A stretch of 64,000 bases of DNA. It comes from Hymenobacter amundsenii (GTDB lineage: Bacteria; Bacteroidota; Bacteroidia; Cytophagales; Hymenobacteraceae). The first letter of the stretch is position 1. Every line of letters begins with the position of its first letter. Position numbers and translations under genes: made by a program. Under the pieces are notes generated by a model. That model saw only the letters and a list, made by a program, of their open reading frames with translations. It was not told the origin of the DNA and ran no database searches. The stretch covers positions 62,001 to 126,000 of the forward strand of contig NZ_NIRR01000004.1 in NCBI RefSeq assembly GCF_002204745.1, in the 5' to 3' direction. Below are positions 47,761-57,192 of this stretch, one piece after another.

Positions 47761-50610
47761 TTAATCCTGCTTTTTGGCAGTGGCAGTTGCTTCCTCGATT
47801 GCCTCGCTGGCTACGGCTTCGCGGGGTTTATCGAAGGCGCGGGCTACCACGTCCTTCTGCTCCTTCACGTGCACTTTGTTGTAGCCGGTGGCCGGCGAAG
47901 CCGATGGCTTGCGCGATACCACGTCTTCCAGCTCGCGGCGCATAAAGCGTAGCATGTAGCTCCAGTAGCCCATATTTTCGGGCTCCTCCTGCACCCAGTA
48001 CACCTTGGCTTTCGGGTACTTGGCCAGCTCGGCGTTCAGCTGCTTCTGCGGGAAGGGGTGCAGCTGCTCGAGGCGCACAATGGCCACGTCCTTGCGGGCT
48101 GACTGCTGCTGCTCATCGAGCAAATCGAAGTACACCTTACCCGAGCACAGCAGTACGCGCTTCACCTTCTTGGCTTCGGCGTAATCGTCGCCGAGCACCT
48201 CGCGGAAATGGCCGCTGGTGAAATCTTCCACCGGCGACACGCACAACGGATTACGCAGCATCGACTTAGGCGACATGATAACCAATGGCTTGCGGAACTC
48301 CCAGGTCAGCTGCCGACGCAGAGCGTGGAAGAAGTTGGCCGGGGTGGTCAGGTTGGCCACGATGATGTTGTTTTCGGCGGCGAGCTGCAAAAACCGCTCG
48401 GGGCGGGCGTTGGAGTGCTCCGGACCCTGGCCCTCGTAGCCGTGGGGCAGCAGCATCACGAGGCCGTTCATGCGCTGCCACTTGCTTTCCGAGCTCACAA
48501 TGAACTGGTCAATCATGGTCTGGGCGCCGTTGGCGAAGTCGCCGAACTGGGCTTCCCACACCACCAGGGCCGTGGGGTTGGCCATGGCGTACCCAAATTC
48601 AAAGCCCAGCACCGCGTACTCGCTCAGCAGCGAGTTGTAGATGGCCAGCTTTTCCTGTCCTTCGGCGATGTAATTGAGCGAGTTATAGGGGGCCGACGTT
48701 TCGGCATCGTGCAACACGGCGTGGCGGTGCGAGAACGTGCCGCGTTGCACATCCTGGCCACTCACGCGCACAATGTGGTTTTCGAGCAGCAGTGAGCCGT
48801 AGGCCAGCAGCTCACCGGCGGCCCAGTTGAGCACCCGCGTTTCGAAGAACATCTTCCGGCGCTCTTCCATCAGTTTCTCAATCTGCTTGAGCGGCCGGAA
48901 GCCTTCAGGCAGCGTAGTCAGGGCCTGGCCCACCTGCTGCACCATTTCGGCACTGATGCCAGTTTCCGGCGACTGATCGAAGTCGGCCGAGGTGCTGCGG
49001 CGTAGGCTGCGCCACTCGTTTTCCAAGGCTTGGTACTGGTAGGGCAGCTCCTGTTGCTTCACCAAATCGAGGCGGGCCTGCAGGGTGTCGCGGAACTCCT
49101 TGTCGAGCTCAGTGGCCAGCTCCGCATCCACGTCGCCGCGCTCCACGAGCATGGCGTTGTACACCTCGCGCGGGTTCTGGTGCTTGCTGATGAGGTTGTA
49201 GAGCGTGGGCTGGGTGAACTTGGGCTCGTCGGACTCGTTGTGGCCGTGGCGGCGGTAGCACACCATATCAATAAAGATATCGGCGTGGAACTGCTGGCGA
49301 TACTCGGTGGCCAGCTGCACGGCAAACACCACGGCCTCGGGGTCGTCGCCGTTCACGTGCAGCACCGGCGCATCAATAATTTTGGCCAGATCGGTGCTGT
49401 AAATCGAGGAGCGGGCGTCCTCGAAATCAGTCGTAAAACCAACCTGGTTGTTGATGACGAAGTGAATAGTGCCGCCCGTGCGGTAGCCCTCCAGCTGCGA
49501 CATCTGGATCAACTCGTAGCCGATGCCCTGGCCGGCCACGGCTGCGTCGCCGTGGATGAGGATGGGGAGCATCTTGTTCAGGTCGCCGTCGTAGCCGTGG
49601 TCGAGCTTGGCCCGCACGAAGCCCTCTACTACCGGGTTCACAGCTTCGAGGTGGGAGGGGTTGGGCGCCAGCTTCAGATTTACCGAGCGGCCGTCGACGT
49701 CTACCTGGCTGCTATAGCCCATGTGGTACTTCACGTCGCCGTCGCCCATGGTCAGGTCGGGCACGGCCGTACCCTGGAACTCCGAGAAAATCTGCTCGTA
49801 GGTCTTGCCCATGATGTTGGCCAGCACATTGAGCCGCCCGCGGTGGGCCATGCCAATCATCACTTCCTCTACGCCCAGCTCAGCTCCCTTGCGGATGATA
49901 GCGTCGAGGGCCGGAATGGTGGTTTCGCCGCCTTCGAGCGAAAAGCGCTTCTGCCCTAAAAACTTGGTGTGCAGAAAATTTTCGAATACTACGGCCTCGT
50001 TGAGCTTGCTCAAAATCCGCTTCTTATACGCCTTGCTGGGCTTGAAACTCAGCGAGTCCTTCTCCACTTTCTCGCGGAACCAGTCGAGCACCTTGGGGTC
50101 GCGGATGTAAGTGTACTCGAAGCCAATGCTGCGGGTGTAAATCTTCTGGAGCGCCTCCACAATCTGGCGCAGGGTCGCGTCGTCGTCGAGCCCCACAATC
50201 ACCTCGCCGTTGCGGAAAACGGTGTCGAGGTCGGCCTCACTCAGCCCAAACTCTTCGAGCTTGAGGCGGGCGTGGCGGTCTTTCCGCTCGCGCACCGGGT
50301 TGGTTTTGGCCACCAAATGGCCGCGGCTGCGGTAGGCGTAAATCAGGTTGCGGACCTGCGTTTCCTTATCGCCGGACACCTTATCGACCGACCGGATGCT
50401 GGGGGCATCGTTGGTGCTGGCCGAGGTCGTGAGTACGCCTTCGCCATCGGCCTGCGGCATGTCCCCATCGGGGTACTGCTGCGAAAAGTCGAAGCCCTCG
50501 AAAAACTTGCGCCACCCGAAATCAACTGACTCGGGGTCTTGCTGGTAGCTGCGGTAAAGCTGGTCGATGTACTCGCCGTGGGCGTTGGCGATATAGGAAT
50601 ACTGGTCCAT
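47761..50610 (-). CDS. sucA: 2-oxoglutarate dehydrogenase E1
   Basis: The thiamine-diphosphate-dependent decarboxylating component of the 2-oxoglutarate dehydrogenase complex; 949 residues, about the family length (~930). N-terminal YIDQLYRSYQQDPESVDFGWRKFFEGFD, the thiamine-binding HGDAAVAGQGIGYE and DIFIDMVCYRRHGHNESDEP, the transketolase-like RGTFSHRHAVLHD, and MLPHGYEGQGPEHSNARPERFLQL are all present. It ends 158 bases before the MNT start, and sucB follows only after the HEPN/MNT pair. E3 is not in the window. Confidence 0.96.
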   Translation of the reverse strand: MDQYSYIANAHGEYIDQLYRSYQQDPESVDFGWRKFFEGFDFSQQYPDGDMPQADGEGVLTTSASTNDAPSIRSVDKVSGDKETQVRNLIYAYRSRGHLVAKTNPVRERKDRHARLKLEEFGLSEADLDTVFRNGEVIVGLDDDATLRQIVEALQKIYTRSIGFEYTYIRDPKVLDWFREKVEKDSLSFKPSKAYKKRILSKLNEAVVFENFLHTKFLGQKRFSLEGGETTIPALDAIIRKGAELGVEEVMIGMAHRGRLNVLANIMGKTYEQIFSEFQGTAVPDLTMGDGDVKYHMGYSSQVDVDGRSVNLKLAPNPSHLEAVNPVVEGFVRAKLDHGYDGDLNKMLPILIHGDAAVAGQGIGYELIQMSQLEGYRTGGTIHFVINNQVGFTTDFEDARSSIYSTDLAKIIDAPVLHVNGDDPEAVVFAVQLATEYRQQFHADIFIDMVCYRRHGHNESDEPKFTQPTLYNLISKHQNPREVYNAMLVERGDVDAELATELDKEFRDTLQARLDLVKQQELPYQYQALENEWRSLRRSTSADFDQSPETGISAEMVQQVGQALTTLPEGFRPLKQIEKLMEERRKMFFETRVLNWAAGELLAYGSLLLENHIVRVSGQDVQRGTFSHRHAVLHDAETSAPYNSLNYIAEGQEKLAIYNSLLSEYAVLGFEFGYAMANPTALVVWEAQFGDFANGAQTMIDQFIVSSESKWQRMNGLVMLLPHGYEGQGPEHSNARPERFLQLAAENNIIVANLTTPANFFHALRRQLTWEFRKPLVIMSPKSMLRNPLCVSPVEDFTSGHFREVLGDDYAEAKKVKRVLLCSGKVYFDLLDEQQQSARKDVAIVRLEQLHPFPQKQLNAELAKYPKAKVYWVQEEPENMGYWSYMLRFMRRELEDVVSRKPSASPATGYNKVHVKEQKDVVARAFDKPREAVASEAIEEATATAKKQD

Positions 50611-50764
50611 GCGGGGGAATTGGTGGGGTCAGGGAGTAAAGATAAACAGACTGACTAAAAGGAAAAAAACCATATTCGCATCCTCAAATAAACGTGACTA
50701 TCAAGAATGTAAATGGGCGCCGGCCAAATAAGGGTAGTCAGCAAGCTAAAGCTATTGAAATAAA

Positions 50765-50804
50765 CAGAGAAGCCGTTACCCTTTAAAGGGAAACGGCTTC
50801 TCTG
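50765..50804. terminator. bidirectional hairpin terminator
   Basis: CAGAGAAGCCGTTACCCTTT pairs with AAAGGGAAACGGCTTCTCTG. It lies between the start of sucA and the end of the next minus-strand gene, and ends the latter's transcript. Confidence 0.8.
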
Positions 50805-50819
50805 GGCTCAGGGATGCGC

Positions 50820-52022
50820 TTATTTTGGCAGCGTCATCTTAAAGATGTGGTAAGGCTGATCCTGCCGGCCCACGCCTTGGTTCCAAGTGGCCGTTTTATG
50901 GATGGCCGAGTTGGTCACGTAAAGCGTGCGGCCATCAGCCGAAAAGGCAAACGTGTCGGGCCACTCCAAACGTGGGTCCTGCACCGCCGTCTCTATTTTG
51001 CCCTCCGGCGTACGCCGTTTGATAGAGTGGTCCTCGAAAGCGCTCAGATACAGGTTGTTCTGGGCGTCGAGAATCATGCCGTCGGAAGCGGGCACCTTGC
51101 CCAGGTCCTCAATCTGACTGATCAACTGGGCCTCCGAGAGGGCAGGGTTACGCAGGGCTTCGGTCTTGATGCGGTACAGGGCGTAGCTGGTCAGCGGCTT
51201 CCAGTACAGGTACTGGCCGTCTTGGCTCAGGGCAATACCATCGGCGTTGAACTGGCCCTGCTTGCCGGTCGGGTCGACGAGCAGCTTGCCGTCGGCCTTG
51301 ATGTTGAGCGTCGTGTCACCCATCATCGACTTATGGCCGGCCAGCAGGCGGCGGGCCTTGCCAGTTTGCAAATCGACTACCACGAGGCTGCCAATGCCCG
51401 ACTCGGTGATATAAGCATACTTGGTTTTCGGGTCGACGCGCACGTCGTTGAGGTAAGACTTACGCGGGGCCACGCTTTCGGGCAGGGCAATGTTCTGTAC
51501 TACTTGGTTCGTAGCCGGGTCGATCTTGACGAGCTTCGGCCCGCCGGGCACGGTGCCCTTAATACCAGGCGAAGCGGGGTCGAGCACCCACAGCATGCCG
51601 GCCGGGTCGGCGTACACGCTTTGGGGGCAGATCCAATGTTTCTGAGGCTCGTTGCGCACGGTTTCGTCCCACTTGCACCACTCGGCGCTGGGGTAGGGCT
51701 TCAGCGAGTTGTCGGCCCCGATTTCGGCAATGGGAGCAATGGGGTTGTTGTCCCAGCGCGGAAAGTCGCCGAACACGCGGCCATCGGGTAGCACGGCCAC
51801 GCCCACTATCTGAGGCTCCCGGAACTGCGCTACCACTTGCAAGGGCGAGTCCGCAGGAGCCTGGGGCGCGGCCGAACCCAGCGAATCGGCCGTGCTGGTG
51901 GCATTTTGGGCCGTGGCCGGGGAGGAGGAAGGCGAGGAGCAGGCAGCCGTCAGGCCAGCGGCCAGCACTAGGCCGGCAGCGAAGCCGCTCAGCCAGCGGC
52001 GGGAGAAAGGAGAGGAGCGCAT
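50820..52022 (-). CDS. lipoprotein of the major royal jelly protein / yellow-type beta-propeller family
   Basis: A 400-residue lipoprotein; LTAACSS gives a lipobox with cysteine at residue 28. After a Ser/Ala-rich linker comes a beta-propeller of the SMP-30/royal-jelly type: VVAQFREPQIVGVAVLPDGRVFGDFPRWD, YLNDVRVDPKTKYAYITESG, ADGIALSQDGQYLYWKPLTSYALYRI, and DGMILDAQNNLYLSAFEDHSI. Bacterial members are thought to bind or hydrolyse small ligands at the surface; activity is not proven for the family. It is a single-gene unit. Confidence 0.8.
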   Translation of the reverse strand: MRSSPFSRRWLSGFAAGLVLAAGLTAACSSPSSSPATAQNATSTADSLGSAAPQAPADSPLQVVAQFREPQIVGVAVLPDGRVFGDFPRWDNNPIAPIAEIGADNSLKPYPSAEWCKWDETVRNEPQKHWICPQSVYADPAGMLWVLDPASPGIKGTVPGGPKLVKIDPATNQVVQNIALPESVAPRKSYLNDVRVDPKTKYAYITESGIGSLVVVDLQTGKARRLLAGHKSMMGDTTLNIKADGKLLVDPTGKQGQFNADGIALSQDGQYLYWKPLTSYALYRIKTEALRNPALSEAQLISQIEDLGKVPASDGMILDAQNNLYLSAFEDHSIKRRTPEGKIETAVQDPRLEWPDTFAFSADGRTLYVTNSAIHKTATWNQGVGRQDQPYHIFKMTLPK

Positions 52023-52464
52023 AGGAAGGCGACGAAACTAGTATTAGGATATTCCGGCCCCAGAAAAGCGAGCGGAAGCCTGTGCATACGTTGGGTCGAT
52101 GGCCGGGTTCCGGTCGCGCTCCGATCAAAACCTGCCGCGCCGCTACGGTGTTGCCAGCCTATATAGCTGGGCCCCACTGCCAGAAGCGCGCTAGCAGCGC
52201 ATAGAAGAGGGTTTTGGGCCGTTTAATAAAAAGCCTGTATCTTTGGCCCCTTCAAAGAAAAAGCGCTTAAGAAGTTCAATCAAAAATAAAGATTGTGCTA
52301 TTTAAGCCTCGTTTTCTTCTTCTTTCTACTGCCTTCGGCCCATTGGCCGCTATCATAAATAAGGAAACGCTAATTTTTTAAAAAAAAGTGTTTTCCTCCA
52401 TAGCCGAGTCAGGCCGGCTGCCCACCCTCTCCGGGCCAAGCGAGAGTCCACTAGCCCAAACGCC
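52023..52464. other. long intergenic region with promoter and 5' leader
   Basis: 442 bases. It contains a full promoter (52213-52245) and a ~220-base AT-rich leader before the gene at 52465. The leader has short complementary words (GCGCTTAAG / CTATTTAAGC, GGCCCATTGGCC) and an A-rich run. No coding sequence is apparent. Confidence 0.5.
52213..52245 (+). promoter_or_regulatory. complete Bacteroidota promoter TTTG-N21-TATCTTTG
   Basis: Exact TTTG at 52213-52216, a gap of 21 and exact TATCTTTG at 52238-52245: the best match in the window. It points to the 3D-domain gene at 52465, leaving a leader of more than 200 bases. Confidence 0.65.
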
Positions 52465-52986
52465 ATGTCCATTGCGTTATTCCTGTTAACTTTCCTCTTC
52501 CCCCCCCACACTGTTTCCTCGTCGGCGCTGGCTCTCCCTTCCACCGTCGCCACCCTGAGCCCCCGTCCGGTAGCCATTGCGCTGCCGGTGTTGCCCCTCA
52601 AAAAGGCCCCCAAAACTGTGTCGTACCGCGTGACGGCCACCACTTACTGGCCCGAAGTAGGCCAGACGGACGATAACCCGATGGAAACCGCCGATGGCTC
52701 CATCATCCCCCGGCGCCACTCCAGCAAAACCCGCTGGCTGGCCGTATCCCGCGACTTGCTCAGCAAGTGGGGCGGACCGTTTAAGTACGGCGAAAAAGTC
52801 CGCGTCAGCGGCATGTCCGACGACCTTGATGGCGTCTACATCATCCACGACACCATGAACCGCCGCCACCACCACTGCGTGGACGTACTGGTAAATGAGC
52901 GCGAATGCAAAAGCGGCATGGAAGGCCGTTGGTCGGGCATTCAGCTCAAAAAGCTTGGCCCTGAGCCCGTGTGGCAGGCCGGATAA
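52465..52986 (+). CDS. exported protein with 3D/double-psi barrel domain
   Basis: A 173-residue protein. The N-terminus MSIALFLLTFLFPPHTVSSSALA looks like a signal peptide. The C-terminal ~120 residues (YRVTATTYWPEVGQTDDNPMETADGSIIP, WLAVSRDLLSKWGGPFKYGEKVRVSG, GVYIIHDTMNRRHHHCVDVLV) match the 3D domain of the double-psi beta-barrel superfamily, which is shared by lytic transglycosylases such as MltA and by RlpA-like proteins. The catalytic aspartates of MltA (DxxD) are partly recognisable in IHDTMN and VDVLV, so cell-wall cleavage is possible. Confidence 0.7.
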   Translation: MSIALFLLTFLFPPHTVSSSALALPSTVATLSPRPVAIALPVLPLKKAPKTVSYRVTATTYWPEVGQTDDNPMETADGSIIPRRHSSKTRWLAVSRDLLSKWGGPFKYGEKVRVSGMSDDLDGVYIIHDTMNRRHHHCVDVLVNERECKSGMEGRWSGIQLKKLGPEPVWQAG

Positions 52987-53066
52987 TACCAGCTATTGGC
53001 TGTTAGTAGGCTGCAACTTCTCTGCTGAGAAGGCTGGGCACTACTCCTTTCCCCTGTACTTCTTAT

Positions 53067-54077
53067 CTACTCCTTTTCCGGGTACCGCGTCAGGTGCCGG
53101 GGCTGCCCCTCTGCGTCGTGGAGGTAGCTCAGCGGGAAGGTGGGGTCGGCGAGGATGTCGGACAGCAGAATATGCCAGCGCTTCCACATTTCCAGCAACG
53201 ACTGGGCGTAGGCACTATTGTCCCAGGGATTGAAAATTTCGCCCGTTACATCGTCAATCAGCGCGTCGAGCACCACTTCCTGGTCGCCGGGCTTTAGTGG
53301 GCGCGGGAAATAATCGGGCACCACATTGAGCAGGTAGGCAGCATAATACACGCGGGCCTTGAACTCGGCGGTCTGCACCGGGTGTAAAGGGCGGCGAGCC
53401 TGCTGATACACCCGGCCCATTGCTCGCGCAATCAGGCCATTGTCGACCAGGCAAGCGACGAGCACGGTTTCGTCGAGCTTGATGCTGAACGCCAGCGTAC
53501 TCAGGTCATCGTCGTACTCGAACGTCATATCGTCTTGGGCGGGGTCGGTTTCGAGGATGAACACCGAGCCCGGCACGAAATCGTCGTACTCCATGGGTAC
53601 GCGCAGAGCCTGCAGGGGCCGGAAAAAGGCTTGAAAGCGGCGGAACATCTGGGCGTTTTCGGCCAGCGGGTACTGTGGCACCGCCAATGGGTCGAGCTCA
53701 TTAAGCAGTTCCGTCACCAGAATGCCGTAGAACATCTTGCCCAGCCACAGAAACAGCGTCTGCTCATCCAACTCGCGGAACCCGCGCACGCCCTGCCAGC
53801 TAATGGTTTCGATGTGCGCCTCCAGCGGCTCGACGTGTTGGGTGCGGCACCGGGCGCAGCATGCAATGCGCAACTCTGGATAGGCCACGATGCGCATATC
53901 GAGCAGTTTGATGGAACGCTCGCGGAGTTGGTAACGGTCGAGGAGCCAGTCGGCGAACACCGGAACTGTATCCTGGGGCGGCGTAGTAGTCGTGCCACAT
54001 AAAAAACAAGCCCCCGGCCCGAAGCGCATACCTTCGAAGGGGTCGTAGAGCGTCAGGGCGGGGGCAGGAAGTGTCAA
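53067..54077 (-). CDS. conserved hypothetical protein with two CxxC motifs
   Basis: A 336-residue cytoplasmic protein without a signal peptide. Near the N-terminus two cysteine pairs, ACFLCGTTTT and IACCARCRTQH, are spaced like a zinc-ribbon or zinc-binding knuckle. The rest is mixed alpha/beta with no family that I recognise; ELDEQTLFLWLGKMFYGILVTELL and TFEYDDDLSTLAFSIKLDETVLVACLVDNG are the most distinctive stretches. It is unlinked to a recognised pathway. It stands alone on the minus strand. Confidence 0.65.
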   Translation of the reverse strand: MTLPAPALTLYDPFEGMRFGPGACFLCGTTTTPPQDTVPVFADWLLDRYQLRERSIKLLDMRIVAYPELRIACCARCRTQHVEPLEAHIETISWQGVRGFRELDEQTLFLWLGKMFYGILVTELLNELDPLAVPQYPLAENAQMFRRFQAFFRPLQALRVPMEYDDFVPGSVFILETDPAQDDMTFEYDDDLSTLAFSIKLDETVLVACLVDNGLIARAMGRVYQQARRPLHPVQTAEFKARVYYAAYLLNVVPDYFPRPLKPGDQEVVLDALIDDVTGEIFNPWDNSAYAQSLLEMWKRWHILLSDILADPTFPLSYLHDAEGQPRHLTRYPEKE

Positions 54078-54195
54078 GGGCAGTCGGTCGTTGATCGGGT
54101 GGCGTTACCTGCGGGCAGTTTTGGCCGGGCCAGAACGACTACGGAGGCTAACGGGCCACAAATAACGGGAAACGAACCCCGAAAACCGAACGGTG

Positions 54196-54591
54196 CTAAC
54201 GCGAAAGCAGGGAGCCCAGCTTTGTGAGCCGCTTGCCCAGTTGGGCCAGTGGGGCCGCGTAACCACCCGAGGTTTCTTCCGCAATTTTGGTGGTTTCGTT
54301 CCCCAACGAGGCAATGGTTTCGGCTAGGTCGTGGGTCTGGGTGTCGGAAGCCGTTAGCTGTTCGCGCACCAGGTTCAGCTCCTGAATAACCTTGGCCAGG
54401 CCCGGGCGTTCCGAAGCTTTCAGCACCTCGGCCCAACGGTCGATTTCGGCCAGCGCCTGCCCCTGGTCGGGCGACTCGGCGCTGAGTAGCGTGAGCGTAT
54501 CGGTGAGCAGGGCCGAATTCTGCTGGTCGGTAACCGTGAGCGGTACGGTGGGCGTAGGCTGGTGCTGGGGAGTGGGGGCAGTAGAATCCAT
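54196..54591 (-). CDS. small helical hypothetical protein
   Basis: A 131-residue soluble protein. After a Thr/Pro-rich N-terminal linker, the sequence from ~residue 25 is strongly helical with heptad-like spacing (LLTDTLTLLSAESPDQGQA, LAKVIQELNLVREQLTASDT, DLAETIASLGNETTKIAEET), compatible with a coiled coil. No known domain. It is divergent from the WG-repeat gene and could be functionally linked to it, but this rests only on position. Confidence 0.55.
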   Translation of the reverse strand: MDSTAPTPQHQPTPTVPLTVTDQQNSALLTDTLTLLSAESPDQGQALAEIDRWAEVLKASERPGLAKVIQELNLVREQLTASDTQTHDLAETIASLGNETTKIAEETSGGYAAPLAQLGKRLTKLGSLLSR

Positions 54592-54695
54592 AGGATAGAG
54601 GTCAGGCGGGGGTATTTACAAAGAAAGACTACCCGGCTATACTTGCCTGCGGCCGGAAAAGTTGGCGTATCCGGGCGGCGGTGGCGTGCGTACGC

Positions 54696-54703
54696 TACCT
54701 TTG
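54696..54703 (+). promoter_or_regulatory. -7 promoter element TACCTTTG of the WG-repeat gene
   Basis: Exact TAnnTTTG match 46 bases before the ATG at 54749. No -33 box at the usual spacing. Confidence 0.45.
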
Positions 54704-54748
54704 TGCCGGCCTGTATGGGTCGGAAAGTTGCGGCCACGCCGCCTGTTC

Positions 54749-56776
54749 ATGCTGCACCAGTACCAACCCGCCCCGTTTTCCTCCCCCATCCGTCAGCAGC
54801 AGTTTGAGGCCGTAGCCGCCGCGCTGGCCGCCGAAGCCGGTGCCCCCCCCAGCCTGTTGCTGGGCCAGGTGCCCCTGCCGGCCGGCGAAGCCCCCCTCGA
54901 TGCCCTGCTAGTGCGCCCCCGCAGCCTCACCATCGTGCAGCTGCTGCCCGCCGGCGGCGAGCTGGAAATACCCGATCTGCGAGTTGGGCCCTGGTACCTC
55001 GATGGTGCGCTGCTAGAGCTGCCCACCCCCGAAGCCGACGAGGCCGACAACCCCTTTGCCCGTTTCGAGCGGCAGCGGACCGCCCTGGCCGCCGCGTTGG
55101 CGCCCCATCTGCCGGCCGAGGTGGCCAACCTGCAATTTATTACCGGGCTGGTGCTGTTCAGTGCCCCCGTGCAGTTCGGGGCCGGGGTAGAGGCCCGGAT
55201 GGGCGCCGTGCCGGCCGCTTCCACCTTTCATCTTCTCCCCGACCCCAGCCGGTTCACGCGGCGCCTGTCGCAGCTGGCTTCGCCCGAAATCGACCTGACC
55301 CCTACCGACTTCGAGCAGGTGGCAGCGCTCCTGATGGGGGTAGAAGGACTCGTGGGCCCAGCCGCCGCGCCAACCCTAGCTGCGGCGGCTGCTCCAGAAA
55401 TGGCCCCTGTGGCCTCGGAAGCCGAACCGGCCGGTGCCGGGGAACAGCTGCGCTGGCGGGCCGGGCAGCTATGGCGGTGGCTGGGGGCCGAAGATATGGC
55501 CGAACTCGACCGTACTTCCACGGGCTACGAAATCGACCTCGATACGCACTACCAGGAGAAACAGGCACTGGAAAACCTGCGCCAGCAGCTTCAGCAGCAG
55601 ATGCAGCAACAGCTGACCGCCCTCGAAGCGCGCGAAACAGACCGCGAGCAGCGTATGGCCGAGTTACAGCAGCAGCTGAAGGCGGCTCCCGTCGCGCCCG
55701 AAGCCCCCGACCTGGCCGCCCGCCTGAGCGCCGAGCAGCAGGAGAAACAGGCGCTGGAGGCCGCCATCGGCCGCCACCGCACCGACTTGGAAGCCCGCAA
55801 CCAGGAACTAGGCCAAAAAATCCGGCAGCTCGAACAGCTCATCACGCAGCTGGCTACCGCCCCGTCTGGGGCCACCGATGCTGCCCCGGCCGCCCCGGTG
55901 CTACCGCCTGCATCACCAGCCCCCAGACCTGTGGGAGTCGCTCAACCGGCCCCCGCTTTACCACCCCCCGCTGGCCGGCTGGCCGGCTGGCCGAAGGGGC
56001 GGCCCAGCCACTGGGCTCGGGCGCAGGTGGTTGGCCGGCGGCTGGCGGAGGAGGCACGAAATGCCATTGGCGGGCGCCTGGCGGCCCTGCCACCCCGCCG
56101 CCGCTACGCGGTGCTGGCCGGTGGGGTCGCCCTGGTATTGGGGCTGGCACTGGGCGTAACTCGGTGCGGCCCCGAAGAGCCGCTGCTGTTCGAACAGAAT
56201 GGGCAGTACGGGTTGCTGAGGCCCAATGGTGACACGCTTGCTCCCGCCCGCTACGCCCACATCGGCGAGTTTCAGGCCGGGCGGGCAGTAGTGGAGCAGG
56301 CGGGCGTATTCGGGTTCGTGGCCGCCGACGGTACGGAAGTCATCAAGCCCGCCTACGACGCCCTGTACCCCTACGCCGATGGCTACGCCCGCGCCCGGGC
56401 CGGAGGGCTCTACACGTTTCTGGGTGAGGATGGCGAGGAATTCAGTGCGTTTTATTACGCGGCCCGCAATTTTTCGGAGGGCCACGCGGCGGTGCTCACC
56501 GCCCGGGGCTGGCACTACATCCAAGGGAGCGAGGAGCCCACCGCGCCCGTTATCTTTCAGGAGGCTTACTCCTTCGACCAGAAGCTGGCCCGCGTGAAAA
56601 CGGGTGGCTACTTCACTTTCATTGGCCCCGACTACCTGGCCGATACCACCGCCGGCAGCGCCCCCTTCGGCCGTTATGCCAGCGCCACCGACTTCGATGA
56701 CCAGGGGCGGGCGCGGGTCAGCCAGCAAGGGCGCACATTCTTCATCGACCGGCAAGCGCAGGAGGTGAAAGAGTAG
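54749..56776 (+). CDS. WG-repeat membrane protein with NERD-like N-terminal domain and coiled coil
   Basis: A 675-residue multi-domain protein. Residues ~10-165 resemble a NERD (nuclease-related) domain: LDALLVRPRSLTIVQLLPAGG, then NPFARFERQRTALAAAL and VLFSAPVQFG; the catalytic ExK positions read QLL, so it is likely inactive. Residues ~268-370 are a Gln/Glu-rich coiled coil (LRQQLQQQMQQQLTALEARE). One membrane helix follows at ~455-472, then degenerate WG repeats (GQYGLLRPNGDTLAPARYAHIGEF, GVFGFVAADGTEVIKPAYDALY). The WG part is presumably outside and binds something unknown. Confidence 0.65.
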   Translation: MLHQYQPAPFSSPIRQQQFEAVAAALAAEAGAPPSLLLGQVPLPAGEAPLDALLVRPRSLTIVQLLPAGGELEIPDLRVGPWYLDGALLELPTPEADEADNPFARFERQRTALAAALAPHLPAEVANLQFITGLVLFSAPVQFGAGVEARMGAVPAASTFHLLPDPSRFTRRLSQLASPEIDLTPTDFEQVAALLMGVEGLVGPAAAPTLAAAAAPEMAPVASEAEPAGAGEQLRWRAGQLWRWLGAEDMAELDRTSTGYEIDLDTHYQEKQALENLRQQLQQQMQQQLTALEARETDREQRMAELQQQLKAAPVAPEAPDLAARLSAEQQEKQALEAAIGRHRTDLEARNQELGQKIRQLEQLITQLATAPSGATDAAPAAPVLPPASPAPRPVGVAQPAPALPPPAGRLAGWPKGRPSHWARAQVVGRRLAEEARNAIGGRLAALPPRRRYAVLAGGVALVLGLALGVTRCGPEEPLLFEQNGQYGLLRPNGDTLAPARYAHIGEFQAGRAVVEQAGVFGFVAADGTEVIKPAYDALYPYADGYARARAGGLYTFLGEDGEEFSAFYYAARNFSEGHAAVLTARGWHYIQGSEEPTAPVIFQEAYSFDQKLARVKTGGYFTFIGPDYLADTTAGSAPFGRYASATDFDDQGRARVSQQGRTFFIDRQAQEVKE

Positions 56777-56790
56777 CGGCCCGGCCGGCG

Positions 56791-57192
56791 CTAGTCGTTG
56801 TGCTTGCGCTTGTGTTTGCCCTTTCCTCTGCCCTTTTTGCCCATCCAAAACTCGATGCCGGTGCGTGGCTGCCCGACCTGCGTGGTGGTGCTTCCCGCGT
56901 CGTGCAGCAGCAGGCGGCCGCGGCTGTCTGGTTCGGCCCGGGCTGCCTCGCCAAGCATGGTGCAGCCCTGCCCATCGCGCAGTTCGGTGCGGCGGCCATC
57001 ACGCTCTACTACCCAGCCGTCGCGGGTAACGCGGCGGCCATTGGGCAACTGCACGTCGTGGGGCATGGGCCTTACTTCACCATTGCGCACCAGAAACATG
57101 GTGCCGTCGCGTCGCTGGAAACCGTCGTTGGCCTGGGCCGAAGCCAAATGAGTCAGTAGAAAGCAGACGAACAAGAGCAGGTAAACGCGCAT
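56791..57192 (-). CDS. exported DUF6799-like protein
   Basis: A 133-residue exported protein; the signal peptide is MRVYLLLFVCFLLTHLASAQ. Three short repeats of an 'xNGxxxxMxxxxxxxDG' pattern follow (DGTMFLVRNGEVRPMPHDVQ, LPNGRRVTRDGWVVERDGRR, ELRDGQGCTML), typical of DUF6799. The C-terminus is very basic (KKGRGKGKHKRKHND). Function unknown. The start at 57192 opens the signal peptide; the extra upstream frame has no signal features. Confidence 0.65.
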   Translation of the reverse strand: MRVYLLLFVCFLLTHLASAQANDGFQRRDGTMFLVRNGEVRPMPHDVQLPNGRRVTRDGWVVERDGRRTELRDGQGCTMLGEAARAEPDSRGRLLLHDAGSTTTQVGQPRTGIEFWMGKKGRGKGKHKRKHND

